A DNA stretch of 64,000 nucleotides from Bacteroidota bacterium (GTDB lineage: Bacteria; Bacteroidota; Bacteroidia; Chitinophagales; Chitinophagaceae), in NCBI GenBank assembly GCA_018266775.1, contig JAFDZS010000001.1, positions 434,001-498,000 of the forward strand, in the 5' to 3' direction. The notes under the pieces are model-generated. The model was not told the origin of the DNA, did no database searches, and was given only the letters and a program-made list of their open reading frames with translations. The position numbers and the translations under genes are program-made. This document shows, one piece after another, positions 9,968 through 18,326 of the stretch (positions within the stretch are counted from its first letter, which is position 1; every line of letters begins with the position of its first letter).

Positions 9968-12061
9968 TTATTTAAAAATGCCTGTGCCGCTCAACGAAGC
10001 TGCTCCGCTGTTCAAACTCATTCTTCCTTCCATGCCTGCACTGGCGCCAACAGCGCCCACGCCTGCTGCCGCTTCCACACCTCCAACAATAACTACATCG
10101 GTTATGCCGGTTCTGTCTATTGCTATTTCTGCACCAACACCGGCGCTTACGCTACCCTGTAAGGGACCAATTTTCCCGCCAACACTTGTTTTGGGGCCAA
10201 AGCTGATGGTGCAGTCTTTAAAGGAGTCACCAAAACCGGCATGGTCTAAATCCTGGTTTAACGTACCGCTGATGATGCCTGCATTTACCGTTGTGGTTAA
10301 ACCGCTGCAGGTAAGCGTCATGATAAAGCCAAGCTTTGCACTGCCAAATTCGCTGTTGAGGGTACAATTGGGGTCTTTGAATGTGGACAGTTTACCGCCC
10401 TTGATTTCGCCCTTATCTGTACAACCATAATTCACCCCAAGTGTCAGCGCTTTAAAAGACAAATCGTCCAGCCATTGTTTTTTTAAGCCGGCAATAATGC
10501 CCGGCAGCAGCTCCGGGTAAGTAGTATAGAGCGATGAATAAGCCATTTCATTTAAAAACTGTTTTTGTGCCACTAAGTATTCGTTATATAATTCTTCGTA
10601 TTTGGTATTGTAGGCTTTTAAGTAGGTGTCTGCTGCTTTTACCGCATCCCTGCAGAGCACCTCATTACTTTCTGTTCCGCCTTCTCCTACATTTTTCCAT
10701 CTTTCAGTAATGTTTTTCATGGCAGCGTCATACACATTTTTGTAAGCGGTGCCATCTCCTTTTACAAAATCTGCTATTCTTTGTAAGATGTCATTTTTTT
10801 TGCGCTGCAGGTTTTGCAGCACTATACTTTCCCTGGCATTCATTTTTTCAGCGAACATAGGGGCACGGGCAATTTTCAAAGCATCGCTTTGGCTTACAGA
10901 ACCGGGGTTGTTCATGGCTTTGTTCCTGGCTTCCATAAATTGCTTTTGCTGTGCTTCCAGTTGTTTCATCATTTGCTTGTTGGATTCTTCCGTGAGTTTT
11001 TCTAATGGTTTTTTAACCTGCTCCATACCGGCTAAAAAAGTTTTTCGCTGCTCATCATAAGCCACCATTTGTGCATACGATTTAGGAAATTCCATGGGAG
11101 AAAAATTGCCAAGGTTAAGCAGGTCATCGCTTTTATTAGCAGGTGGAAAATTATTGTAATCACCTGACCCCGGTGCATACCCTAAGTTGCGCAGTAAGTC
11201 TGCCCTTGTGCTGCTGTACCCTTGTTTAAACGCCATCTTTGCTGCAGCAGTGGCAGCAGTTTTATTGCCTTTGCCTTCTGCAATTAAACACATAGTTTGG
11301 TTGGCCTGTGCATGTGATGCAGCCAATGTAAGCGTGGTATCTAAATATTTTTTGGCTTTGTCTGCATCGCCCAAAGCAAACCATGCCTGGCCCAGGTTAT
11401 TAAGTATGGTACTGTTCTTTTTAAAACGGCTGTTAAGGTTATTAAGAATAGGAATGGCCATTTCAGGTGCACCCATCATGGTGAGCATTGCTGCATAATT
11501 ATTTAAGTTGTCAGTATTATCAGCATCGGCTTTACACACCTGTGCCATTAAACTCAAAGCAATTTGCGTGCGGCCCATCATCCACAATGCGGTTGCGGCA
11601 TTGCCCATATCATCGGTAGTGGTGCTTTTTTCTTTCAGGTCTTTATAAATTTCATTGGCCTTATTTTTTGCGGCGGGCAATACTGCCGCAAAAGTGGCTG
11701 TACCGGTAGTGCCAACAAATGCACTCATATTGGCGCTGGAAGGGGTAGCAGCAATGGCTGCAATGGCTTTGGTGTTTTTTGCAGGAATGGGGCCGGTGGC
11801 AACAGTGCCCGTTTGTGCAGGCTGGTTGTTGTTTACCTGGTTGATAGCGTTATTCATTTTTTGCCCTGCCCCAAATGCATTCATCATGCTGTCCATCTGC
11901 TTCCGGGCTGCAGGGCTCATATTGGCCATTGTTTCATTCAGTTTTTTCTGCGCTGCTTCCATTCGTTTTTTATCGGCCTCCATCTGTTCTTTAGATGGTT
12001 TTTGTGCCATTAACACAGTTACGGATGCTATTAAAGCCAGCGATAAAAATATTTTTTTCAT
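9968..12061 (-). CDS. Secreted TPR protein with Gly/Ala-rich C-terminal domain, first gene of the operon
   Basis: About 697 residues. I choose the second methionine (MKKIFLSLALIASVTVLMAQ) because it gives a standard signal peptide; an ATG at 12070 would add three residues. A helical segment rich in KKRMEAAQKKLNETM follows, then TPR units around residues 155-290 (TILNNLGQAWFALGDADKA), a long glutamine/lysine-rich helical middle, and from about residue 560 the shared C-terminal domain with several cysteines and repeated GAG/VGA patterns. It is the first gene of the minus-strand run and is divergent from the histidine kinase at 12223. The operator at 12109-12128 stands before it. I infer that the adjacent two-component system controls it. 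Confidence 0.8.
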   Translation of the reverse strand: MKKIFLSLALIASVTVLMAQKPSKEQMEADKKRMEAAQKKLNETMANMSPAARKQMDSMMNAFGAGQKMNNAINQVNNNQPAQTGTVATGPIPAKNTKAIAAIAATPSSANMSAFVGTTGTATFAAVLPAAKNKANEIYKDLKEKSTTTDDMGNAATALWMMGRTQIALSLMAQVCKADADNTDNLNNYAAMLTMMGAPEMAIPILNNLNSRFKKNSTILNNLGQAWFALGDADKAKKYLDTTLTLAASHAQANQTMCLIAEGKGNKTAATAAAKMAFKQGYSSTRADLLRNLGYAPGSGDYNNFPPANKSDDLLNLGNFSPMEFPKSYAQMVAYDEQRKTFLAGMEQVKKPLEKLTEESNKQMMKQLEAQQKQFMEARNKAMNNPGSVSQSDALKIARAPMFAEKMNARESIVLQNLQRKKNDILQRIADFVKGDGTAYKNVYDAAMKNITERWKNVGEGGTESNEVLCRDAVKAADTYLKAYNTKYEELYNEYLVAQKQFLNEMAYSSLYTTYPELLPGIIAGLKKQWLDDLSFKALTLGVNYGCTDKGEIKGGKLSTFKDPNCTLNSEFGSAKLGFIMTLTCSGLTTTVNAGIISGTLNQDLDHAGFGDSFKDCTISFGPKTSVGGKIGPLQGSVSAGVGAEIAIDRTGITDVVIVGGVEAAAGVGAVGASAGMEGRMSLNSGAASLSGTGIFK

Positions 12062-12079
12062 ACCGTACATTTTGTGCCG

Positions 12080-12131
12080 TGAAATTAGTGGGGGCAGCTG
12101 AACAGTACAATCATCAAAAAAGATGATTTTA
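12080..12131 (-). promoter_or_regulatory. Operator copy 1 and weak -7 box before the secreted TPR operon
   Basis: AATCATCAAAAAAGATGATT at 12109-12128 is a perfect inverted repeat with 7-bp arms around an A6 spacer. On the minus strand a weak -7 box, TAATTTCA (12087-12080), starts 31.5 bp from its centre. The site is 48-67 bp upstream of the ATG at 12061. It closely matches the site at 93-112. The absence of a -33 box and the fixed distance suggest an activator site; the natural candidate is the response regulator encoded at 14160-14774. Confidence 0.55.
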
Positions 12132-12146
12132 AAGCAGGAATGAAAA

Positions 12147-12195
12147 AATCATTAAAAAAGATGATAAGAAACGGGCTGCCGACCACTTTTCTTTG
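12147..12195 (+). promoter_or_regulatory. Operator copy 2 and -7 box before the kinase gene
   Basis: AATCATTAAAAAAGATGATA at 12147-12166 is a near copy of operator 1, 38 bp away centre to centre. Facing the kinase gene, TTTCTTTG at 12188-12195 matches TAnnTTTG with one change and again starts 31.5 bp from the operator centre. No TTTG lies at the -33 position. This suggests that the two-component system activates its own transcription as well as that of the divergent operon. Confidence 0.55.
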
Positions 12196-12222
12196 CAACA
12201 GCATAAAAATGTATTTTAGCGC

Positions 12223-14160
12223 ATGAAGAAATTATTACTGCTGCTGTTTGCTGCATTGCCCGCATTGATGTGTACAGCACAGGATGCCGCCAAAAAGGAC
12301 AGCCTGCTGCAATTGTTGCCTCAAACAAAAAATGATTCTGCCGGTATTATGCTGCTGGTTAAGGTGAGTGCGTTGTATGCAAAGGGCAATTTCGACAGTT
12401 CATTACTGTATATGAATAAAGCTGCTGAACTTGCCACAGCAAAACAAACTGCAGCCTGCGCACCGTTTATCAACAATGGTTATTTTCTGCTGTATTATTA
12501 TCACAACGATTACAAACAGGCTATTGCGTATGCGGTAAAAAATATAGCCATTGGCGAAAAAAATAGCGATGAGAAACTGCTGGCCAAAACGTACAATAAC
12601 CTGGCTTCTGCAAACAATGAATCGGGCAATTATAAAGCGGCCATAGCGTATTCATTAAAATGCCTTGCAGTAACAGAAAAAATTCAGGACAGTGCAGGTT
12701 TTCCCCTCCGCAACCTTACCGTATCCAACACGTACTACAACCTGAAGCAGTATGATAAAAGTATTTATTATTCAAAGCGGGCCATTGCATTCGGGAACCA
12801 GTTTAATAATTCATTTGCTGTATTGATGGGGTTGAATAATATGGCCGCTGCTTATTCCGGCCTGCATAAGATTGACAGCGCCATTGCTTTTTTTGAACAG
12901 CAGCTTGCACTGGCAAAAAAAGAAGCTGATACCATGACCATGTATTATGCGCTGGTTAACCTTTGCCAAAACAATTTTACCAATAACAACCTTGCAGGGG
13001 TTGAAAAATATTCGGCCCAGCTGCATCAAATTGCCCCTGAAATAACCGATAAAAAAACAATTGCTGAAATATATAATGTAAATGCACTGCGGTTTATTTT
13101 GCGTAAAGAGTATACACAGGCCAAAGCAGAATTAGACAGCGGCATTGCTTACGCTAAAAAGGAAAATGCCGATGCCATTGGCAACCTGTACCAGGCGTAT
13201 TCAAAGTTTTACTTTATTCAAAACAACATTAAAGCAGCAGAAGATTATGCTTACAAATACGATTCCCTGCAGAGCGTTGCCAATATTAAAGAACTGAATT
13301 TTTATATTGAAGATTTAAGTATTCAGTACGAAACAGAAAAAAAAGAAGCCCGGCTGCAGCTGCAACAGGCGCAACTCCAGCAAAAAAGCAACCTCATTTA
13401 TTTTCTTGTAGCCGGTACCGTTGCATTGTTGCTGATATCCCTGCTTACGTACCGCAACTACCGCAACCGGCAAAACCTGCAGCAGGCAAAGATTGATGAA
13501 CTGGAAGCAGAGAAACAACTGACCGCCACCGAAGCAGTGTTAAAAGGGGAAGAACAGGAACGCACCCGGCTTGCCAAAGACCTGCACGACGGACTGGGCG
13601 GTATGCTGAGCGGCATTAAATATTCATTAAGCAATATGAAAGAAAATTTAATCATGACGCCTGACAATGCGCAGGCCTTTGAACGCAGTATTGATATGCT
13701 GGACAGTTCCATCCGCGAAATGCGCCGTGTGGCGCATAATATGATGCCGGAAATACTGGTGAAGTACGGGCTGGATACAGCACTGAAAGAGTTTTGCGGG
13801 GAGATTGACCGCAGCGGCGTCATCAGCACCAAATATCTTTCTATAGGTATGAGTGACACCACCATCAGCCAAACGGTGGCAGTAAGTGTGTACCGCATCA
13901 TACAGGAATTAGTGAACAACACTATTAAACACGCCGGCGCCCAGCAGGTACTGGTACAGGTGCATGCATCTGCCCAGGAAAAATTACTGGCACTAACGGT
14001 GGAGGATGACGGCAAAGGATTTGATACTGCCGTGCTGAAGCAGCCGGGTGGTATTGGCTGGGACAACATCCGTAACCGCGTGGAATTTTTGAAAGGGAAA
14101 GTAGATGTGCAGTCGGCCCCGGGCCAGGGCACATCAGTACTGATTGAAATCAAACTTTGA
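12223..14160 (+). CDS. Sensor histidine kinase, TPR type, NarL family
   Basis: The 645-residue protein has a signal peptide (residues 1-20), periplasmic TPR-like repeats (about 40-350), one membrane helix (391-409), a short coiled coil, and a cytoplasmic HisKA_3 region with the phospho-acceptor His455 in AKDLHDGLGG. The ATPase domain shows the N box (ELVNNTIKH, 562-570), DDGKGF (595-600) and GGIGW (609-613). It should sense a periplasmic or surface state through the TPRs and phosphorylate the regulator encoded next; the two genes overlap by one base (TGATG). It is divergent from the TPR operon, whose proteins are plausible sources of the signal. Family assignment is firm; the signal is unknown. 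Confidence 0.92.
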   Translation: MKKLLLLLFAALPALMCTAQDAAKKDSLLQLLPQTKNDSAGIMLLVKVSALYAKGNFDSSLLYMNKAAELATAKQTAACAPFINNGYFLLYYYHNDYKQAIAYAVKNIAIGEKNSDEKLLAKTYNNLASANNESGNYKAAIAYSLKCLAVTEKIQDSAGFPLRNLTVSNTYYNLKQYDKSIYYSKRAIAFGNQFNNSFAVLMGLNNMAAAYSGLHKIDSAIAFFEQQLALAKKEADTMTMYYALVNLCQNNFTNNNLAGVEKYSAQLHQIAPEITDKKTIAEIYNVNALRFILRKEYTQAKAELDSGIAYAKKENADAIGNLYQAYSKFYFIQNNIKAAEDYAYKYDSLQSVANIKELNFYIEDLSIQYETEKKEARLQLQQAQLQQKSNLIYFLVAGTVALLLISLLTYRNYRNRQNLQQAKIDELEAEKQLTATEAVLKGEEQERTRLAKDLHDGLGGMLSGIKYSLSNMKENLIMTPDNAQAFERSIDMLDSSIREMRRVAHNMMPEILVKYGLDTALKEFCGEIDRSGVISTKYLSIGMSDTTISQTVAVSVYRIIQELVNNTIKHAGAQQVLVQVHASAQEKLLALTVEDDGKGFDTAVLKQPGGIGWDNIRNRVEFLKGKVDVQSAPGQGTSVLIEIKL

Positions 14161-14774
14161 TGCAGACAGAAGTATTTATTGTTGACGACCATTATATGGT
14201 GATTGAGGGCATCCGCTCCCTGCTGCAGCAGGAGAAAGATGTGGAGTGGCTGGGGCATGCCACCACCGCAGCCTCGTGCCTGGCCTTTTTAAAACAACAG
14301 CAGCCCGATGTATTGCTGATGGATGTAAACCTGCCCGACAAAAGCGGCATCGACTTATGTAAAGAAGTAAAGCAACTATACCCCCACGTTAGTGTAGTGG
14401 GGCTGAGTACGTTTAACCAGCAGGCCATCATCCGTAATATGGTTGACAATGGCGCCTCCGGCTATGTGTTGAAAAATGCCACGAGGGCAGAACTGAAAGA
14501 AGCGATTGATGCAGTGGTGAAAGGCAATACCTATTTCAGTTTTGAAGCCGCCTTAACACTGAACGAACCGGAAGCGGGTTTGCCCCTGGTTACCCGACGG
14601 GAAAAGGAAGTGCTGCAACAGATTGCTGAAGGGCTTACTAATGCTGAAATTGCAGAACTACTCTTCATCAGCGTGGCTACGGTAAACACCCACCGCAAAA
14701 GCCTGCTGGAAAAATTTGATGTAAAAAATACGGCTACGCTTATAGGTAAGGCCATCCGGCTGGGGATGATATGA
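14160..14774 (+). CDS. Response regulator, NarL/LuxR type
   Basis: About 204 residues starting at the ATG that overlaps the kinase stop codon; a TTG three bases earlier is possible but less likely. The receiver domain has the acidic pair D9/D10, phospho-acceptor Asp55 (LLMDVNLPD) and Lys105 (GYVLKN). The C-terminal LuxR helix-turn-helix spans about residues 141-200 (TRREKEVLQQIAEGLTNAEI and ISVATVNTHRK). It is the partner of the kinase at 12223. The three matching inverted repeats at 93, 12109 and 12147 are the best candidates for its binding sites, by location and by the dimeric symmetry expected for this class. Confidence 0.93.
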   Translation: MQTEVFIVDDHYMVIEGIRSLLQQEKDVEWLGHATTAASCLAFLKQQQPDVLLMDVNLPDKSGIDLCKEVKQLYPHVSVVGLSTFNQQAIIRNMVDNGASGYVLKNATRAELKEAIDAVVKGNTYFSFEAALTLNEPEAGLPLVTRREKEVLQQIAEGLTNAEIAELLFISVATVNTHRKSLLEKFDVKNTATLIGKAIRLGMI

Positions 14775-15007
14775 ATGCATTTGAAGGTGGTATGTTATTG
14801 TATAAAGAAGCTATCTTTTAAAAAATACAGCTGGCGCATGAAGTTTTCAATCAGGTCAGATTATTATTTTATTCATTTAAGGAACCTGGTACAAAGCAAC
14901 GTAATAATTATGGTTGCTGCTGAATAAGTTGTTCCAGCACGGCAGTTTCTTCCGCAGTAGGCATGGTTGGTGGCGGCCTTACATTACCGGCACTTTGGCC
15001 AATTCGT

Positions 15008-15146
15008 TTAGTCCACGCCGTTGACCAGGCTGCGCACAATACGCTCTGCCGCCCCGCTTTTAATAAGTGCCGCCCCGGTGATGGAGGCGAATATGACCAG
15101 GATACCACAAAAATTCCTATAGCTACAATCAGCAGGGGATCTATAT
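15008..15146 (-). pseudogene. Possible relic of a GntP-like permease
   Basis: Within the 738-bp space between 14775 and 15512, two minus-strand frames read like a membrane transporter: DPLLIVAIGIFV followed, in a shifted frame, by ILVIFASITGAALIKSGAAE and RIVRSLVNGV before a stop at 15008-15010. The SGAAERIVRS wording recalls the GntP/gluconate permease family. There is no open frame linking the parts and most of a permease would be missing, so if real it is a decayed fragment. I see no other gene in this gap, only the dispersed repeat at 15321-15430. Confidence 0.3.
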
Positions 15147-15320
15147 TGTATGGGGTGGTTTAGGCTGGTGCGCTATGGCACCTGCGAATAAAGATAGCCA
15201 AAAATGGTGAGGGTATCGGTAGTGGTTGCGTTGTATGGGTTGATACACGGGCGGGTGCAGGTAGGGTGTGGCCGGCAAGGCGGGAAGATGCGAAGGTAAT
15301 GGGTTGGTGTAGGTGTGGGA

Positions 15321-15430
15321 TGAGATTTGATTTTTGCTCATGTAGGCACGGAGGCACAGATGGGAATTACGGGTTTATTGCGCACTTTGGTTAAAACATG
15401 CATTCGTGAGATACGGGCGCAGGCGGGGGA
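15321..15430 (-). repeat. Dispersed intergenic repeat, copy A
   Basis: Read on the minus strand, this stretch begins with CGCCTGCGCCCGTATCTCAC-GAATGCA and ends with TGTGCCTCCGTGCC-n-TGAGCAAAA. The same start and end are found at 20261-20420 and 21984-22100 on the plus strand, with variable middles. It therefore stands in inverted orientation to copy B on the other side of the restriction genes. No coding potential is seen. Confidence 0.55.
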
Positions 15431-15485
15431 TGGGGAGGTGATGCAATGGTTGAGGTAAGGAAATAGCTTGCCATCTGCCAACATT

Positions 15486-15511
15486 TAATTAATTTGTCAT
15501 CTAATTAATTT
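15486..15511 (+). promoter_or_regulatory. Direct repeat before the restriction-modification gene
   Basis: TAATTAATTT occurs at 15486-15495 and again at 15502-15511, 16 bp apart, ending one base before the ATG. AT-rich direct repeats at this place could bind a regulator or simply form an AT-rich promoter and leader. No controller-protein gene is seen nearby, so the regulatory reading is weak. Confidence 0.25.
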
Positions 15512-15512
15512 T

Positions 15513-18299
15513 ATGCCCTTAAGCTGGAATGAAATAAAAACCCGTGCTGCCGCCTTTAGCAAAGAATGGGAGGATGAAACAAGTGAAGATGCCGAAGCAA
15601 AATCTTTCTGGGACGACTTCTTCAATGTATTTGGTATCAACAGAAGAAGGGTAGCCTCATTTGAAAAGCTGGTAAATAAATTAGATGACAGGCAAGGCTT
15701 TATTGATTTGCTTTGGAAAGGTGTAATCCTGATTGAACACAAAAGCCGTGGCAAAGATTTAAACAAAGCTTACCAGCAAGCTAAAGATTACTTCCCCGGG
15801 TTGAAAGAAAAAGAACTGCCACGGTACATACTCGTGTGCGATTTTGAAAAATTCCGCCTGTATGATTTAGAAAATTCAACACAACATGATTTTACCCTCT
15901 CTCAATTAAAAGATAATGTAGGCCTGTTTGGTTTTATTGCAGGCTACGAAAAGAAAACCTACAAAGAGCAAGACCCTGTAAATATTGAAGCAGCAGAACT
16001 GATGGGCAAGCTGCATGATAAATTAAAAGCTATTGGCTACACCGGGCATGAACTGGAATTGTATTTGGTGCGGTTGGTATTTTGCCTGTTTTCGGATGAC
16101 AGCAACATTTTTGAAAAAGGAATTTTATACGACTACATAGACCAGCGCACTGCAGAAGATGGCAGCGACCTTGCCATGCACATTGACAGCATCTTCAATG
16201 TTCTCAACACGCCACCTGAAAAAAGATTAAAAACATTAGACGAGCAACTGGCAGCATTTCCGTACGTAAATGGAAAATTGTTTGAAGAGCGCCTGTTACC
16301 CGCTGCTTTTGACAGTGAGATGCGCCGCACACTCTTAGATTGCTGCCTGCTCGACTGGGGCAAAATATCACCTGCCATTTTTGGCTCGCTGTTTCAAAGT
16401 GTGATGGATGAAAAAGCAAGAAGGAATTTAGGTGCCCACTACACCAGTGAAAAAAATATACTTAAACTTATAAAGCCCTTGTTTTTAGATGAACTGTGGG
16501 CAGAGTTTAATAAAGTACAAAGCAGCAAGGTACAATTGCAAAAACTGCATGATAAAATAAGCACCCTCCGCTTTCTTGACCCTGCCTGCGGCTGCGGCAA
16601 CTTTTTAATTGTGGCTTACCGTGAGCTGCGGCTATTGGAAATTGAAATTATAAAACGCTTATTAAAACTAAGCGGCATAAGGGAAGAAGTGTTGAAGGAA
16701 GCAAAGATGGATGCTGCTTATTTAGTAAAGTGCAATGTAGACCAGTTTTATGGAATAGAGTATGAAGAGTTTCCTGCACAGATAGCCCGTACAGCCATGT
16801 GGTTGACCGACCATCAGATGAACATGCAGGTAACAGAAACTTTTGGAGAGTACTTTGTGCGCCTGCCCTTGCAAAAAGCCGCCACCATTGTACACGGCAA
16901 TGCATTGCGTATAGATTGGCAAACACTCATTGAACCCATGCCTTGGGAAAAAGGAGAAACTAAGTTTGATTTTATATTGGGGAACCCGCCGTTTATTGGG
17001 CATCATTTACAAACTGAAGCTCAGAAATCTGATTTGCACTTTGTGCTGAATGAAATACAGGCAGCAGGCGTTATGGATTATGTCTCGGCTTGGTATTGTA
17101 AAGCATCTGAATATTTAGAAAAATATAATATTAACCAAACAATTAAAGTGGGTTTTGTTTCAACAAATTCAATTACTCAAGGAGAACAGGTGGGAATACT
17201 TTGGTTCTACCTTATTAATAAATATAAACTAAAAATTCATTTTGCACACAGAACATTTAAGTGGAGTAACGAGGCAAAAGGGGTAGCGGCTGTTTACTGT
17301 GTGATAATAGGCTTTTCCAATTTTGATATACCTATTAAAAAGCTATTTGAATATGAAACAGTTAATAGTGAGCCACATGTAGTTGAAGCAAGAAACATCA
17401 ATTGTTATTTAGTTGATGCTAAAAATATATTTATTTCAAATAGAACCAACCCCATTTGTCCGGTACCATCAATGATGTATGGAAGTAAACCAACTGACAA
17501 TGGAAATTTCCTTTTAACTGACAATGAGAAAATAGAATTTTTACACAAAGAGCCAGGTTCAAAAAAATTTATTAAACCATTTATAAGTGCTAAGGAGTTT
17601 CTTAACAATGAGAGAAGATGGGTAATTTGGCTAGTCGATGCAAAGCCAGAAGAAATTAGGACTTTGCCCGAGGTTTTAAAGAGAGTTGAAGCTGTGAGGG
17701 TTTTTCGGGAATCAAGTGTTGCAGCTTCAACTAGGAATTATAAATATCACACATTATTCAGGCAAGTTACACAACCAAAATCAGATTACGTTTTAGTGCC
17801 TCGGCATTCTTCAGAAAACAGAGCCTACATACCATTTGGTTTTTTTGATAAAGAAAGTATTGTGGCAGACAGCTGTAACTCTATTCCGAATGCAACTTTA
17901 TTTCATTTTGGAATTTTGACATCCTTAATGCATATGGCTTGGATTAAATACACTTGCGGTAGAATCAAGAGCGATTTTCGTTATTCAAAAGATATCGTTT
18001 ACAACAATTTCCCGTGGCCTGAAAACCCCGGCGACAAACAAAAAGAAGCAGTGGAAAAAGCAGCGCAGGCAGTATTGGATGCAAGGGCGCAATTTCCCAA
18101 CAGCAGCCTCGCAGATTTATACGACCCCAACACCATGCCACCTGCATTGGTAAAAGCACACCAGCAATTAGATAAGGCGGTTGATTTGAGCTATCGCCCT
18201 CAACCATTTATTAATGAAACCAAAAGAATAGAGTTTTTATTTGAGTTGTATGATAAGTATACGGCAGGGTTGTTTGTGAAGGAGAAGAAGAAAAAATAA
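15513..18299 (+). CDS. MmeI-like type IIL restriction-modification enzyme (methyltransferase plus nuclease)
   Basis: The 928-residue protein has the architecture of MmeI-type single-chain enzymes that both cut and methylate DNA. The N-terminal nuclease motif is D65-X9-E75-H-K77 (in FIDLLWKGVILIEHKSRG). A helical connector follows, then the SAM methyltransferase with LGAHYTSEKNILK (307-319), DPACGCGNF (356-364, motif I) and NPPF (491-494, motif IV, adenine methylation). The target-recognition region follows from about residue 525 to 830, then a C-terminal helical domain. All key residues are present, so it should be active. Its recognition region is visibly more AT-rich than the flanking domains. 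It heads a small island with the genes at 18327 and 19297. Confidence 0.92.
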   Translation: MPLSWNEIKTRAAAFSKEWEDETSEDAEAKSFWDDFFNVFGINRRRVASFEKLVNKLDDRQGFIDLLWKGVILIEHKSRGKDLNKAYQQAKDYFPGLKEKELPRYILVCDFEKFRLYDLENSTQHDFTLSQLKDNVGLFGFIAGYEKKTYKEQDPVNIEAAELMGKLHDKLKAIGYTGHELELYLVRLVFCLFSDDSNIFEKGILYDYIDQRTAEDGSDLAMHIDSIFNVLNTPPEKRLKTLDEQLAAFPYVNGKLFEERLLPAAFDSEMRRTLLDCCLLDWGKISPAIFGSLFQSVMDEKARRNLGAHYTSEKNILKLIKPLFLDELWAEFNKVQSSKVQLQKLHDKISTLRFLDPACGCGNFLIVAYRELRLLEIEIIKRLLKLSGIREEVLKEAKMDAAYLVKCNVDQFYGIEYEEFPAQIARTAMWLTDHQMNMQVTETFGEYFVRLPLQKAATIVHGNALRIDWQTLIEPMPWEKGETKFDFILGNPPFIGHHLQTEAQKSDLHFVLNEIQAAGVMDYVSAWYCKASEYLEKYNINQTIKVGFVSTNSITQGEQVGILWFYLINKYKLKIHFAHRTFKWSNEAKGVAAVYCVIIGFSNFDIPIKKLFEYETVNSEPHVVEARNINCYLVDAKNIFISNRTNPICPVPSMMYGSKPTDNGNFLLTDNEKIEFLHKEPGSKKFIKPFISAKEFLNNERRWVIWLVDAKPEEIRTLPEVLKRVEAVRVFRESSVAASTRNYKYHTLFRQVTQPKSDYVLVPRHSSENRAYIPFGFFDKESIVADSCNSIPNATLFHFGILTSLMHMAWIKYTCGRIKSDFRYSKDIVYNNFPWPENPGDKQKEAVEKAAQAVLDARAQFPNSSLADLYDPNTMPPALVKAHQQLDKAVDLSYRPQPFINETKRIEFLFELYDKYTAGLFVKEKKKK

Positions 18300-18326
18300 T
18301 TTTCATCATAATCATAACTCTTTTAT

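Noticed and set aside
9864-10430. Open frame of 188 codons, rich in Pro/Ala/Thr, opposite the TPR gene
   Set aside because: It mirrors the Gly/Ala-rich C-terminal domain of the minus-strand gene; such composition often opens the opposite strand.
13458-14258. Long open frame on the minus strand opposite the first kinase gene (266 codons)
   Set aside because: It lies entirely over the kinase ATPase domain, which has all its motifs, and its own translation shows no domain, signal peptide or normal composition. It is a shadow of codon bias.
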